From a virus, in the IMG/VR virus record IMGVR_UViG_3300020438_000050, positions 1 to 55,830 of that record: a stretch of 55,830 nt of DNA; one strand, 5' to 3'. This document shows positions 25,487 through 33,022 of this stretch, piece by piece (position 1 is the first letter of the stretch; every line of letters starts with the position of its first letter). The position numbers were made by a program, and so were the translations under genes. The notes beneath the pieces were generated by a model. The model made no database searches. It was not told the origin of the DNA and worked only from the letters and a program-made list of their open reading frames with translations.

Positions 25487-26395
25487 TTATGATCCAAGTG
25501 CAATTGCGTAGACTATTGATGTTACATCTACGTATGTTTTATTTGTCATGCTAGTATTTATAGTCGGAGCGTTTGCCACCGTACCACTGGTGAATGCAGC
25601 AGTAGAAGGCGTAGTTGCTCCTATTGGTGATGCATCTATTGTACTAGATGTAATAGCACTACTTACAATAGGTATGCTTAACCCATTGTCTGTAATTCTA
25701 CCTTTTAGTTCGTTGTTTATTTGAAAAACTACTTTATTAGTAGCATTTATTTCTAGGTTAGTTGTACTATCTAGTTTAGAAATCCCTAAACCGTCAATAT
25801 CTAATCCGCTTGTAGTAGTTGATCCGCCTACATGTAGATTCTTTGCTACTCCCATTCCACCGGACACTTGCAGTGCCCCTGAAGTAGTGCTTGTGCTTTG
25901 TGTTACACTAGTAACTTCTAGTGTACCAAACACACCTGATTGATCTTGTATGTTTATTGTGCCAACTATTGTTCCGTCAACGTTTCCATAGTACAACGTA
26001 TTAGGTGCGTCTAATGCAACAGACAATTGTAACTGTCCATCTACTTTACCTTGAGCAAATTGTTCTACTGTTCCATCTGAATGTACTAATCCAGTATTAT
26101 ATAATGTAGTGCCTGCACTATCAGAATATATTTTCATAACCAAATCATCTAGATCTAAGTTGAATGTATATCTTGCATTCCTATAAATTGTTATAGGTGG
26201 ATTTTCTCCAGCTTCGCCTGTAAAAATAAAACCGGTAGCTGTATCGGAAAGAGTCCAGTCACTTACTCCGCCGCCGCCGCCTCCGGCACCCGCTGCTTGA
26301 ATGGAAGTTGCAACTATGTTACCATTTGCATCTACAGAAAATCCCGGGCTCGCAAAACCAAAATCTGATTCAAATGGATTATTTGTTATAGGCAT
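25487..26395 (-). CDS. Virion structural protein with a degenerate cupredoxin-like domain
   Basis: 302 residues beginning MPITNNPFESDFGFASPGF. After a polyglycine linker (residues 37-43), residues about 55-150 (ITIYRNARYTFNLDLDD ... NTLYYGNVDG) run parallel to the cupredoxin-like domain of the 40627-45021 fibre but lack the His, Cys, His and Met ligands. The second half is Ser/Thr-rich with a SGALQVSGGMGVAKNLHVGG fibre-type repeat and ends with a TNKTYVD segment, as in another fibre here (NKKYVDD at 52663-53622). CGGAG precedes the ATG. It is probably a fibre or collar partner of the adjacent giant protein, four bases downstream. Confidence 0.85.
   Translation of the reverse strand: MPITNNPFESDFGFASPGFSVDANGNIVATSIQAAGAGGGGGGVSDWTLSDTATGFIFTGEAGENPPITIYRNARYTFNLDLDDLVMKIYSDSAGTTLYNTGLVHSDGTVEQFAQGKVDGQLQLSVALDAPNTLYYGNVDGTIVGTINIQDQSGVFGTLEVTSVTQSTSTTSGALQVSGGMGVAKNLHVGGSTTTSGLDIDGLGISKLDSTTNLEINATNKVVFQINNELKGRITDNGLSIPIVSSAITSSTIDASPIGATTPSTAAFTSGTVANAPTINTSMTNKTYVDVTSIVYAIALGS
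25555..25562 (-). promoter_or_regulatory. Late promoter TATAAATA for the giant gene
   Basis: Perfect T4 late consensus on the minus strand within the last codons of the 25487-26395 gene, 72 bases before the ATG at 25483. Confidence 0.65.
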
Positions 26396-26416
26396 TTACT
26401 TCTTACTCCGTTAATG

Positions 26417-26424
26417 TATTTATT
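26417..26424 (-). promoter_or_regulatory. Late promoter box AATAAATA
   Basis: The box contains the TAA stop codon of the 26420-26821 gene and lies 21 bases before the next ATG (26395), which has a CGGAG site. Confidence 0.6.
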
Positions 26425-26821
26425 TGTCTGACAGCGTATGGTAATAATTTGCACTGTATATAATTCTAGCTCCTGCTAATTCTTCTCTAGTAGGTCCTAC
26501 AATTAATTTAAAAACTGAAAGATCTACATTACCAGTTACAGTAATAAGTTTTTCTTCAATATTTGCCCTACCGTAAATTGTTACTGCTGCATCCTCAGGT
26601 CCTGCAACAACTAAAACTTTTACAACCTCTTTACTATCCCTACCGTTGTCTACAACTAATGTATATTCAGCGGACATAATTTCGCCAACATGCCACGAGT
26701 CTATTACTGTGTTATTATAGACTTGTTTTTCTAGTCCTTTGTGTGATAGTTGAGTATTGTTTCTAAGCTTTAATGAGCCTTTAGCCCCTCTATCAAAGTA
26801 GTCTGTAAAATCCATTATCAT
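26420..26821 (-). CDS. Small beta-rich virion protein
   Basis: 133 residues; the ATG at 26815 (MDFTDYFD) is an equally good start. From about residue 45 it shows alternating strands (EYTLVVDNGRDSKEVVKVLVV, AAVTIYGRANIEEKL, ARIIYSANYYHTL) of a beta-sandwich type that I recall at the C-terminus of cyanophage virion proteins. No enzymatic motif. It is the first gene of the minus-strand fibre block, with a late box 20 bases upstream, and divergent from the unknown gene at 26886. Confidence 0.82.
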   Translation of the reverse strand: MIMDFTDYFDRGAKGSLKLRNNTQLSHKGLEKQVYNNTVIDSWHVGEIMSAEYTLVVDNGRDSKEVVKVLVVAGPEDAAVTIYGRANIEEKLITVTGNVDLSVFKLIVGPTREELAGARIIYSANYYHTLSDK

Positions 26822-26841
26822 CTCGCTCTCAGTATTAGTTA

Positions 26842-26849
26842 TATTTATC
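26842..26849 (-). promoter_or_regulatory. Late promoter box GATAAATA
   Basis: Minus-strand box 20 bases upstream of the ATG at 26821, in the divergent gap to the gene at 26886. Confidence 0.65.
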
Positions 26850-26885
26850 TAAAATGATCATAAGTACAACACACAGGAGTTATTG

Positions 26886-27614
26886 ATGTTTAGAAAAAAA
26901 CCAATTATATTAGATTGCTATACTAGCAACAAATCGTATTTTATAAATGCAAAACCTACATTTGGGACAGAACGGCCTAAGCCTACTTGGTTAGAAGAAT
27001 TAAAAACAACCGTAACTTTATGGATTGAGCAAATAGGCATGCACAATAAAATGAGTACTGTAGGTATATGTCCCGGTATTAGAGACTTTATGTCTAAAGC
27101 TATACATTTTCCTATGTGGGCAGATCTTGATATACGTATGAATCCGGACGCAACTTGGTCAACTACAATTGAAATGCGGCCGTTTGATTTAAATGTTAGC
27201 GAGCATCCTCCAGAGCAATGGAAAGGAGTATATAAGGGTCAGCGTGTGGCACTAAAGTTAGAAAATCCTTGGAAGCTTAGATGTTCAGAACCTGTTGATT
27301 TTTTAATGATGGATTCACATTATAGTTCCTCTTATTTAAAAGACAAGGGTATATATCAGTCACCTGGTCTTACAAATTTTAAATATCAAGTTAGCACTAA
27401 TGTACACCTTAATTGCCCAGTAAAGCCAGAACCATATATTGTAACACTAAAATTTGGACATCCTCTAATGTCTATGTTTCCAATGACAGAACGTCCAGTT
27501 GAACTAAGATATCATCAAATATCAGTTGAGGAATGGGCGCAGATGGGAAATCATATGCCTGCAACAATGGTAGGAAGATATTATAGACAACAAGGAGTAA
27601 AGCCAGTTAAATGA
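26886..27614 (+). CDS. Unknown phage protein, member 1 of a tandem paralogous pair
   Basis: 242 residues from the ATG at 26886, six bases after AGGAG; a TTG codon just upstream is not needed. It shows no motif I can name. It is rich in Trp, Pro and Met (CPGIRDFMSKAIHFPMWADLD, FGHPLMSMFP). It aligns over its length with the next gene: CPGxxxFxxK versus CPAFTNQYKN, W-K-L-R-C versus W-I-F-F-C, and GHPLM versus GEPMM. The stop overlaps the next start (ATGA). Its neighbours are two 2OG-oxygenase-like genes, so an accessory role in modification is possible but only inferred. Confidence 0.82.
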   Translation: MFRKKPIILDCYTSNKSYFINAKPTFGTERPKPTWLEELKTTVTLWIEQIGMHNKMSTVGICPGIRDFMSKAIHFPMWADLDIRMNPDATWSTTIEMRPFDLNVSEHPPEQWKGVYKGQRVALKLENPWKLRCSEPVDFLMMDSHYSSSYLKDKGIYQSPGLTNFKYQVSTNVHLNCPVKPEPYIVTLKFGHPLMSMFPMTERPVELRYHQISVEEWAQMGNHMPATMVGRYYRQQGVKPVK

Positions 27615-28324
27615 CAAAAATTGTCTATTGGGCGCCTTGGGGGCCTGTCGATCAAGTTGCTGAACAGTTTTTATCATATTCAGATCCTGTAAATGTTTTA
27701 CAGGATCTACAGTCTAACATAAACAAAGAAAATAAGCAAGATAATTTTTTAAATTGTCCAGCGTTTACAAATCAATATAAAAATACTTGGTTACTGAATA
27801 GTCCTACGTTTGCAGATATAGAAATTACTTCTAACGGAGTAATTGGAAATAATGATACTACTGACAAACATTTAATAATTAAACAACCCAGCCTACTTAA
27901 TTCACATACAATAAAAGTTTCAGCAAACTGGATCTTTTTCTGTGAAGAAAGTTTACATTTAGAATCAATGCATCCGTTTATGCACAAAACATCAGCGTCT
28001 GATTATGGATACTATGTACCAGGTGGATTTGATATAAATCAATGGTTTAGGCCATTAGAATATGCATATCAAATGTATCCTAATGAAACTAAATTTAAAA
28101 TACTTCAGGGCGAGCCAATGATGTATGTAAGGGCAAATACAACAGATCGAGTTATATTTAAGAAATTTAGAATGACAGAGGAACTGTTTAATCATTCGTT
28201 AAGTTGTGTAAGATTAAAAACTTTTTGGAAACAAAGAAGTTTAGCAAAATTATATTCTATGTTTAATGAGTCAAAAATTAAAAAAAATATAATACAAGAG
28301 ATAAAAAAGAATGTAATGGAGTAA
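27611..28324 (+). CDS. Unknown phage protein, member 2 of a tandem paralogous pair
   Basis: 237 residues (MTKIVYWAPWGPVDQVAEQF). It is a diverged paralog of the preceding protein by shared order of segments: a CPAF block near residue 50, TFADIEIT, a central WIFFCEES, a Pro-Gly turn (VPGGFDINQW) and GEPMMYVRANTT. The C-terminal 40 residues are basic and helical (KLYSMFNESKIKKNIIQEIKK) and absent from member 1. It is translationally coupled to member 1 (ATGA) and sits four bases before the oxygenase gene. Function unknown. Confidence 0.82.
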   Translation: MTKIVYWAPWGPVDQVAEQFLSYSDPVNVLQDLQSNINKENKQDNFLNCPAFTNQYKNTWLLNSPTFADIEITSNGVIGNNDTTDKHLIIKQPSLLNSHTIKVSANWIFFCEESLHLESMHPFMHKTSASDYGYYVPGGFDINQWFRPLEYAYQMYPNETKFKILQGEPMMYVRANTTDRVIFKKFRMTEELFNHSLSCVRLKTFWKQRSLAKLYSMFNESKIKKNIIQEIKKNVME

Positions 28325-28327
28325 CTT

Positions 28328-28897
28328 ATGGAGATTGTTAACTTTTTCCCCACGCAAATTTTTAAAGATATTGTAAATGAAAATATGAAAAACGATCTTT
28401 TAAAATTATGCAATGATTACACATCTAAGACTCAAACAAATTTACTACATATAGATAATTTTCCTAGTACACTTGCAAATACTGAATTATCTTATCCTGT
28501 AAATACAGACCCTACAGTAAAAATGGTATTCGAGTATCTGTATGAAATTGCAAATAATTTTGCGAGTCAGCGACAGCAATTTGTTGATAAAGATTCTTTT
28601 CGACCTTACGGCTTTTTTAGTAATATGAAAAAAGGTGCTCATTTGAGAAAACACACTCATAAAGATTGTAGATTTAGTGGAATTATATATTTAGAAGTAG
28701 GTGACGATGTTCCGCAATTACTATTTCATGACCCTAGACCACACGTACAATTTGAACCTAGTGATTATGGTGGTAAGTATATTGAATCAATTAAACCAGA
28801 AAATGGGATGATACTAATGTGGGATAGCTGGTTAACACACGAATTAATGTATAAAGAAAACGATCAACCGAGAAAAGTTTTCTCATTTAATCTATAG
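28328..28897 (+). CDS. Putative 2-oxoglutarate/Fe(II)-dependent oxygenase
   Basis: 189 residues. The jelly-roll core shows the Fe-binding pattern HTHKDCRFSGIIYL (HxHxD near residue 108), a distal His in WDSWLTHEL and an Arg-Lys-x-Phe-x-Phe-Asn end that would hold 2-oxoglutarate. It resembles the phage 2OG-Fe(II) oxygenase family with the MEIVNFFPTQIF start. The enzyme would hydroxylate an unknown substrate, perhaps protein, sugar or small molecule. GGAG precedes the ATG. Followed by a second oxygenase-like gene nine bases later. Confidence 0.82.
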   Translation: MEIVNFFPTQIFKDIVNENMKNDLLKLCNDYTSKTQTNLLHIDNFPSTLANTELSYPVNTDPTVKMVFEYLYEIANNFASQRQQFVDKDSFRPYGFFSNMKKGAHLRKHTHKDCRFSGIIYLEVGDDVPQLLFHDPRPHVQFEPSDYGGKYIESIKPENGMILMWDSWLTHELMYKENDQPRKVFSFNL

Positions 28898-28905
28898 GAT
28901 GTAAA

Positions 28906-29505
28906 ATGGATAGCGACTTTAAACAACATATTATGTATATGGAAATACCGATACACTTTTGGGAATTTTCTATGTCTGACACTGAAGAATATACATTAGA
29001 AGAACTGCACAACAATATCGAAAATATTATTAGAAATGGTGGTGATGTGCGTAAACGAGAAACTAATGTAAAAGCTCATATGACTAAGTGGAATATGTTA
29101 GAACATAAAGAATTTGCAGCTATATCAAACAAAGCAACAAAAACTGTAGAAGATTGGCATAGTGAGTACACAGATTTACAACTTAAAACCTTCCAAACAA
29201 CATGCTGGGGTTCTATATATAATAAAGGTGACTATAGTGAAAGACATGCACATGTTCCTGCATTATATAGTTGGGTTTATTATGCAAAAGTAGATGACAA
29301 CTCAGCCCCAATATACTTTCATAACAAACCAGGTATGTATTATAAACCTACTAGCGGTACTGGAATTATTTTTCCAGGATGGTTAGAACACGAAGTACAA
29401 TCTCATGAAGGTGATAATGATAGAGTTATTGTTGTAGGAAACATTGAGGGTACTGGTAGTGTTACATACCCTCAGCGTGAATTTCTTAATGTTAAGGATT
29501 TTTAA
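28906..29505 (+). CDS. Second 2OG-Fe(II) oxygenase-like protein
   Basis: 199 residues. The core has the same architecture as its neighbour: RHAHVPALYSWVYYAK (HxH near residue 103), a substrate loop, then FPGWLEHEV (distal His) and DRVIVVGNI (Arg for 2-oxoglutarate). The Asp after HxH of the neighbour is not present, so metal ligation may use other residues or it may act differently. AGGATG precedes the ATG. The last 14 bases overlap the convergent carbamoyltransferase gene. Substrate unknown. Confidence 0.78.
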   Translation: MDSDFKQHIMYMEIPIHFWEFSMSDTEEYTLEELHNNIENIIRNGGDVRKRETNVKAHMTKWNMLEHKEFAAISNKATKTVEDWHSEYTDLQLKTFQTTCWGSIYNKGDYSERHAHVPALYSWVYYAKVDDNSAPIYFHNKPGMYYKPTSGTGIIFPGWLEHEVQSHEGDNDRVIVVGNIEGTGSVTYPQREFLNVKDF

Positions 29506-31312
29506 TCTTAACTAATTTTTGTACTTCTGGCAAATACAAATATTCAATCTTACTCGCAAACAATGTCCTACACGCATCATCTAATGTTTCTACTAAGGGT
29601 TCTCCTCCTAAGTTAAAACTTGTATTAAATATAATAGGACATCCTGTTCTAGATTTAAATTCATTAATTAGATCGTAGTAATGTTCATTTTCCTGTCTGT
29701 TAACAGTTTGTATGCGACATGTTCCGTCCACGTGTATAATAGCAGGAATTTTATCCTCTACACCAGGTTTACAATTTACTGCATACATCATATGAGGGCT
29801 TGATTTCATTCCACGTAAATCAAACCAGTCATGTGCATCTTCTTCAAGTATTGTGCCAGCAAACGGTCTAAAATATTCTCGATTTTTAATACCATTAACA
29901 TGATCCTTGCCATCTGGATCTGTAGGATCATAAAGTATACTACGATTGCCTAACGCTCGAGGTCCTGCTTCAGAACGACCTTGGAAAATACTCACAATAT
30001 TTCTATCAGTAATTAAATCAACAACATCATTATTTGTTGCATCGATTACTTCTGCGCCATATTTTTCTGCTACATCTTCTAAGTCTTTATAGTTATATTC
30101 AAACCCGGTGTACATTCTATCTTGTGTATAGTCAATTGTTTTCCATTCGCCTTCGTTAAATTGCGCTTGGAAGTCATGCCATACTAGTAGAGCTGCACCT
30201 ATGCTTGTTCCTGCATCGCTGCTTATAGGTTCAACATATAAATTAATATCGTGCTTCTTTAATTCTTCTAAGTAGAAATAATTTGCAACGCAATTTAATG
30301 CATAACCCCCACTTAGTACAACATTTTTATTTCCGGTAAGTTCAACTGCTTTAAGTATTAGGTCTAATGCTTTTTGCTGTGTGACTTTTTGTACTGCATA
30401 TGCTACATCTCTTCTATTCTGTAGCGTTGTAACATCTTCTGCACTGTCATCACCTAAAAATTCATTATATCCTTTGTTAATATAGGCTCCGTTTGGATAA
30501 GTTGCTTGTATTAAATTTCTATTAGATAAGTTGCATCCTTCGTCCCATATAGGCGGCACATCCGGATTATCTTTTCCGTAAGGAGCAAGACCCATTGTTT
30601 TACCTGCCTCAATAAAGTGCCAACCACAGTAGTATGTTGCAGCTTCATATGATTTTACAATTCCAGCATGTGTACTTAATACTACTTCTGCATCGCCATC
30701 TTCTTCAAACCATAGTTCAGTACTTACGTTATCTGATCTATAAATAGAATTTTGATAATAATCGTTAAAATTCCCTCCAGCATTTTTATAAAGTGTTTTA
30801 ACATTATTTGGATAGCTCATATCAAATACAGTTTCTGTTTCCCATACCCTATACTTGTTATTAACAGCCGCAACTTCAAAACCCGAGCCAGCGCCGTCAA
30901 TTACTACTGCTGTTGCACTATCAAATCCACTGCGATAAAATGCACATGCGGCATGTAATTTATGATGTATATTTCCTAGATCAATACATTGAGGATGCTT
31001 ATTTTGTTCATGTGGAATATTTGCAATTAAACCTAATTTTCTAGCGAGTGAATAATAAATGTCTTCTCCTGTATAATCTACTGTTGGGCAAAATTGTGCT
31101 CTAGTAGCTGTATGGGCATATACAAGATAATCTAGATGATCAGTAAACTCAAGTATTTTGGTCATTCCTGCAAAAGGTGTTGCATCATACTTTAACCTAG
31201 TTAATCTTTCTTCTTCTATAATAAAAACAATCTCGCCGTTTTTAAGTAGACACAAAGAGCCGTTATGTCCTCGTGTTATTCCAGCAATCCAAACATCTTT
31301 ATTTTTTTCCAT
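29492..31312 (-). CDS. Carbamoyltransferase of the NodU/CmcH/TobZ family
   Basis: 606 residues, the usual family length. The N-terminal Kae1-like domain has GITRGHNGSLCLL, EEERLTRLKYD and the HHKLHAACAFYRSGF metal-binding region with VVIDGAG. The central region has NVVLSGGYALNCVAN. The C-terminal YrdC-related part has FQGRSEAGPRALGNRS and NREYFRPFAG. The family makes carbamoyl-adenylate from carbamoyl phosphate and ATP, then carbamoylates a hydroxyl of a sugar or other acceptor. It overlaps the upstream GT9 gene by one base (TAATG), so the two act together. The acceptor may be the sugar that GT9 transfers. Confidence 0.94.
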   Translation of the reverse strand: MEKNKDVWIAGITRGHNGSLCLLKNGEIVFIIEEERLTRLKYDATPFAGMTKILEFTDHLDYLVYAHTATRAQFCPTVDYTGEDIYYSLARKLGLIANIPHEQNKHPQCIDLGNIHHKLHAACAFYRSGFDSATAVVIDGAGSGFEVAAVNNKYRVWETETVFDMSYPNNVKTLYKNAGGNFNDYYQNSIYRSDNVSTELWFEEDGDAEVVLSTHAGIVKSYEAATYYCGWHFIEAGKTMGLAPYGKDNPDVPPIWDEGCNLSNRNLIQATYPNGAYINKGYNEFLGDDSAEDVTTLQNRRDVAYAVQKVTQQKALDLILKAVELTGNKNVVLSGGYALNCVANYFYLEELKKHDINLYVEPISSDAGTSIGAALLVWHDFQAQFNEGEWKTIDYTQDRMYTGFEYNYKDLEDVAEKYGAEVIDATNNDVVDLITDRNIVSIFQGRSEAGPRALGNRSILYDPTDPDGKDHVNGIKNREYFRPFAGTILEEDAHDWFDLRGMKSSPHMMYAVNCKPGVEDKIPAIIHVDGTCRIQTVNRQENEHYYDLINEFKSRTGCPIIFNTSFNLGGEPLVETLDDACRTLFASKIEYLYLPEVQKLVKIKNP

Positions 31313-32235
31313 TATCTTACTTTTTCCTCTATATCATTCATAATTTTTTTGATAAAGTCCTTTTCTTGTTCAGGTGTAAAATCCATACAAGTATCATTAT
31401 AACGGTTTGCAATATCACCATCGATACCTTGCTCTAATAATCTTATCGGAAAGTACCTAATATCTACGGGTGTTTTTTGTAATATTTGAAAATGATCAGG
31501 ATATGTAATATTTTCAGCAAATGTACTTCCTAAGATTACAGTAGCAGGCTTATCAAATGCTCTAGCCATATGCTGTCCAACACTGTCACACCCTATAAAA
31601 TAATCTGCAGCTTCAATAATTCCAGCCCATTGTCTTAATTGGGTTTGTATTTTAAAAGTTTTATCTTCAACTTCCATAAATTCTCCCATGTATATTACAT
31701 TATATTTTTTTTGAAGAGCATCTACTATGTTAATATAAGTACGTAAACTTAAAGATCTACTCATGTCGTCAACTATTTCATTTTGTTTAGGTTGGGCACT
31801 TCTTCCAAATGGTTGAATAACAATTGTCTTATCTTTGCCTTGTTGTTTTTTTGCATTATTCATTGCATCAACAGCATTTATTTCTTCGGCTTTATTTAAG
31901 ATTATTTTAATTTTTTCTAAATCAGAATGGTCGTCAGTTTGATTTATTTCAGCATCAAATGCCTCAATTAGATTTTTTTCTTGATTATAGTAGCCTCTAT
32001 TACGATAAGGCTCAGGAGTAATTAAAATATTTGGTTTGATAATATTTTCAAACACACCCTTTGTATCTGGTGTGTATGCAATATCTTGTAACTCTTTTAT
32101 TCCTACAAAAAATTCTAAACCTGATTCTGCAAAAATGTAAAAGTTATTGCCTTCTCTTTTGTAATATTTAAGTAGTGCAGGAATGCTACAAAGAACGCGG
32201 CCTGCTCCGCCTGTGATAGAAAATACTTTTTTCAT
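31312..32235 (-). CDS. GT9-like glycosyltransferase (heptosyltransferase fold)
   Basis: 307 residues. The N-terminus SITGGAGRVLCSIPALLKYY matches the loop of GT-B GT9 enzymes. The C-terminal domain has WAGIIEAADYFIGCDSVGQH followed by ARAFDKPATVILGST, the sugar-nucleotide site in which heptosyltransferases read GxDSGxxH. IVIQPFGRS resembles the family's linker. It would transfer a sugar from a nucleotide donor; the ADP-heptose operon at 15353-18737 makes a fitting donor. The start has an AGGTG site that lies inside a large stem (32237-32293). It overlaps the carbamoyltransferase by one base. Donor is inferred. Confidence 0.75.
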   Translation of the reverse strand: MKKVFSITGGAGRVLCSIPALLKYYKREGNNFYIFAESGLEFFVGIKELQDIAYTPDTKGVFENIIKPNILITPEPYRNRGYYNQEKNLIEAFDAEINQTDDHSDLEKIKIILNKAEEINAVDAMNNAKKQQGKDKTIVIQPFGRSAQPKQNEIVDDMSRSLSLRTYINIVDALQKKYNVIYMGEFMEVEDKTFKIQTQLRQWAGIIEAADYFIGCDSVGQHMARAFDKPATVILGSTFAENITYPDHFQILQKTPVDIRYFPIRLLEQGIDGDIANRYNDTCMDFTPEQEKDFIKKIMNDIEEKVR

Positions 32236-32236
32236 G

Positions 32237-32293
32237 AAAACACCTAGTTTGTTTATACACTATTAATTATGTGTACAACAATACTAGGTGTTT
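32237..32293 (-). promoter_or_regulatory. Large hairpin over the GT9 ribosome site
   Basis: An 11-bp outer stem (AAACACCTAGT 32238-32248 with ACTAGGTGTTT 32283-32293), then TTGTT/AACAA and TACAC/GTGTA pairs with a ten-base loop. The minus-strand 3' arm carries AGGTG, eight bases from the GT9 ATG, so the site is buried when the stem forms. It may also attenuate read-through from the gene above. A TATAAA -10-like element lies inside. Confidence 0.68.
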
Positions 32294-32307
32294 CTTTTAT
32301 GGCTTTT

Positions 32308-33012
32308 TTAACCTGCTAGTCTAGCTGTTAAGAACTCAACAAATGCTTGTTGATCTGCTTCAACTTTCCCCCAATGCACTAGATAATCGTCTTTGTCTTC
32401 ATCTGCTAATACAATGTACTCTAAAGTATGTTCTTCTGGAGTGCCATCTAAGAATGTAATAGGTTCAGGAAAACGTACAACATCCGGGTCGGGGTCAGTA
32501 TCTGCCTTAATACCAGCAATCATTCTTTTTGTATCTGCTAACATTTCTGTATACAAATCAAGTGTTGCTTGGGTATAAGGAGGAATCTCGTCCTGTTCTC
32601 TAATTGGAATATAGATTGGCTTTTTTGCCTGCTTTGCAATAATTTTTTGCTCTGCTAAGTCTAAAACTGCTGGGTCAGCGTCTGGAGCAACATAATCGCC
32701 AGCGCCTTCTTCGTGTTCGGCTAATAGTCTAGCTTTCTCTGCTTCAAGTTCATCATGTTTAGCTTGAATAGCTACGTTTTCTACGTCTCTTGCATCCTTT
32801 AAAATAGGAGCAATAACAGTGTCATACTTATCAGAGTCAAGCTTAATAAGTTCCTCATTATGCCAATAATCACCTGTTGCTGGCATAGTAATTTCTTCGT
32901 CTACTTCTACCCATGCTAGTCCTGAAGATGCAACAAAGTCTGCTTGACCATCTCCAGCGACATGTTCCACGACTTTTAAACCGTATTTGTTAGTTATTGT
33001 TGTAAAATACAT
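32308..33012 (-). CDS. Acidic helical protein behind the adhesin gene, possible fibre assembly protein
   Basis: 234 residues, very acidic, with a beta-rich start (MYFTTITNKYGLKVVEHVAG), a GDYWHNEELIKLD turn, a long charged helix (about residues 75-110) and a tail with repeated DPDP and EE stretches. Such helical acidic proteins often follow tail-fibre genes as chaperones, and this one lies ten bases after the Gly/Cys-rich adhesin-like gene. That role is inference from position only. AAGGAG lies before the ATG. Confidence 0.8.
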   Translation of the reverse strand: MYFTTITNKYGLKVVEHVAGDGQADFVASSGLAWVEVDEEITMPATGDYWHNEELIKLDSDKYDTVIAPILKDARDVENVAIQAKHDELEAEKARLLAEHEEGAGDYVAPDADPAVLDLAEQKIIAKQAKKPIYIPIREQDEIPPYTQATLDLYTEMLADTKRMIAGIKADTDPDPDVVRFPEPITFLDGTPEEHTLEYIVLADEDKDDYLVHWGKVEADQQAFVEFLTARLAG

Positions 33013-33022
33013 TCATGTCTCC

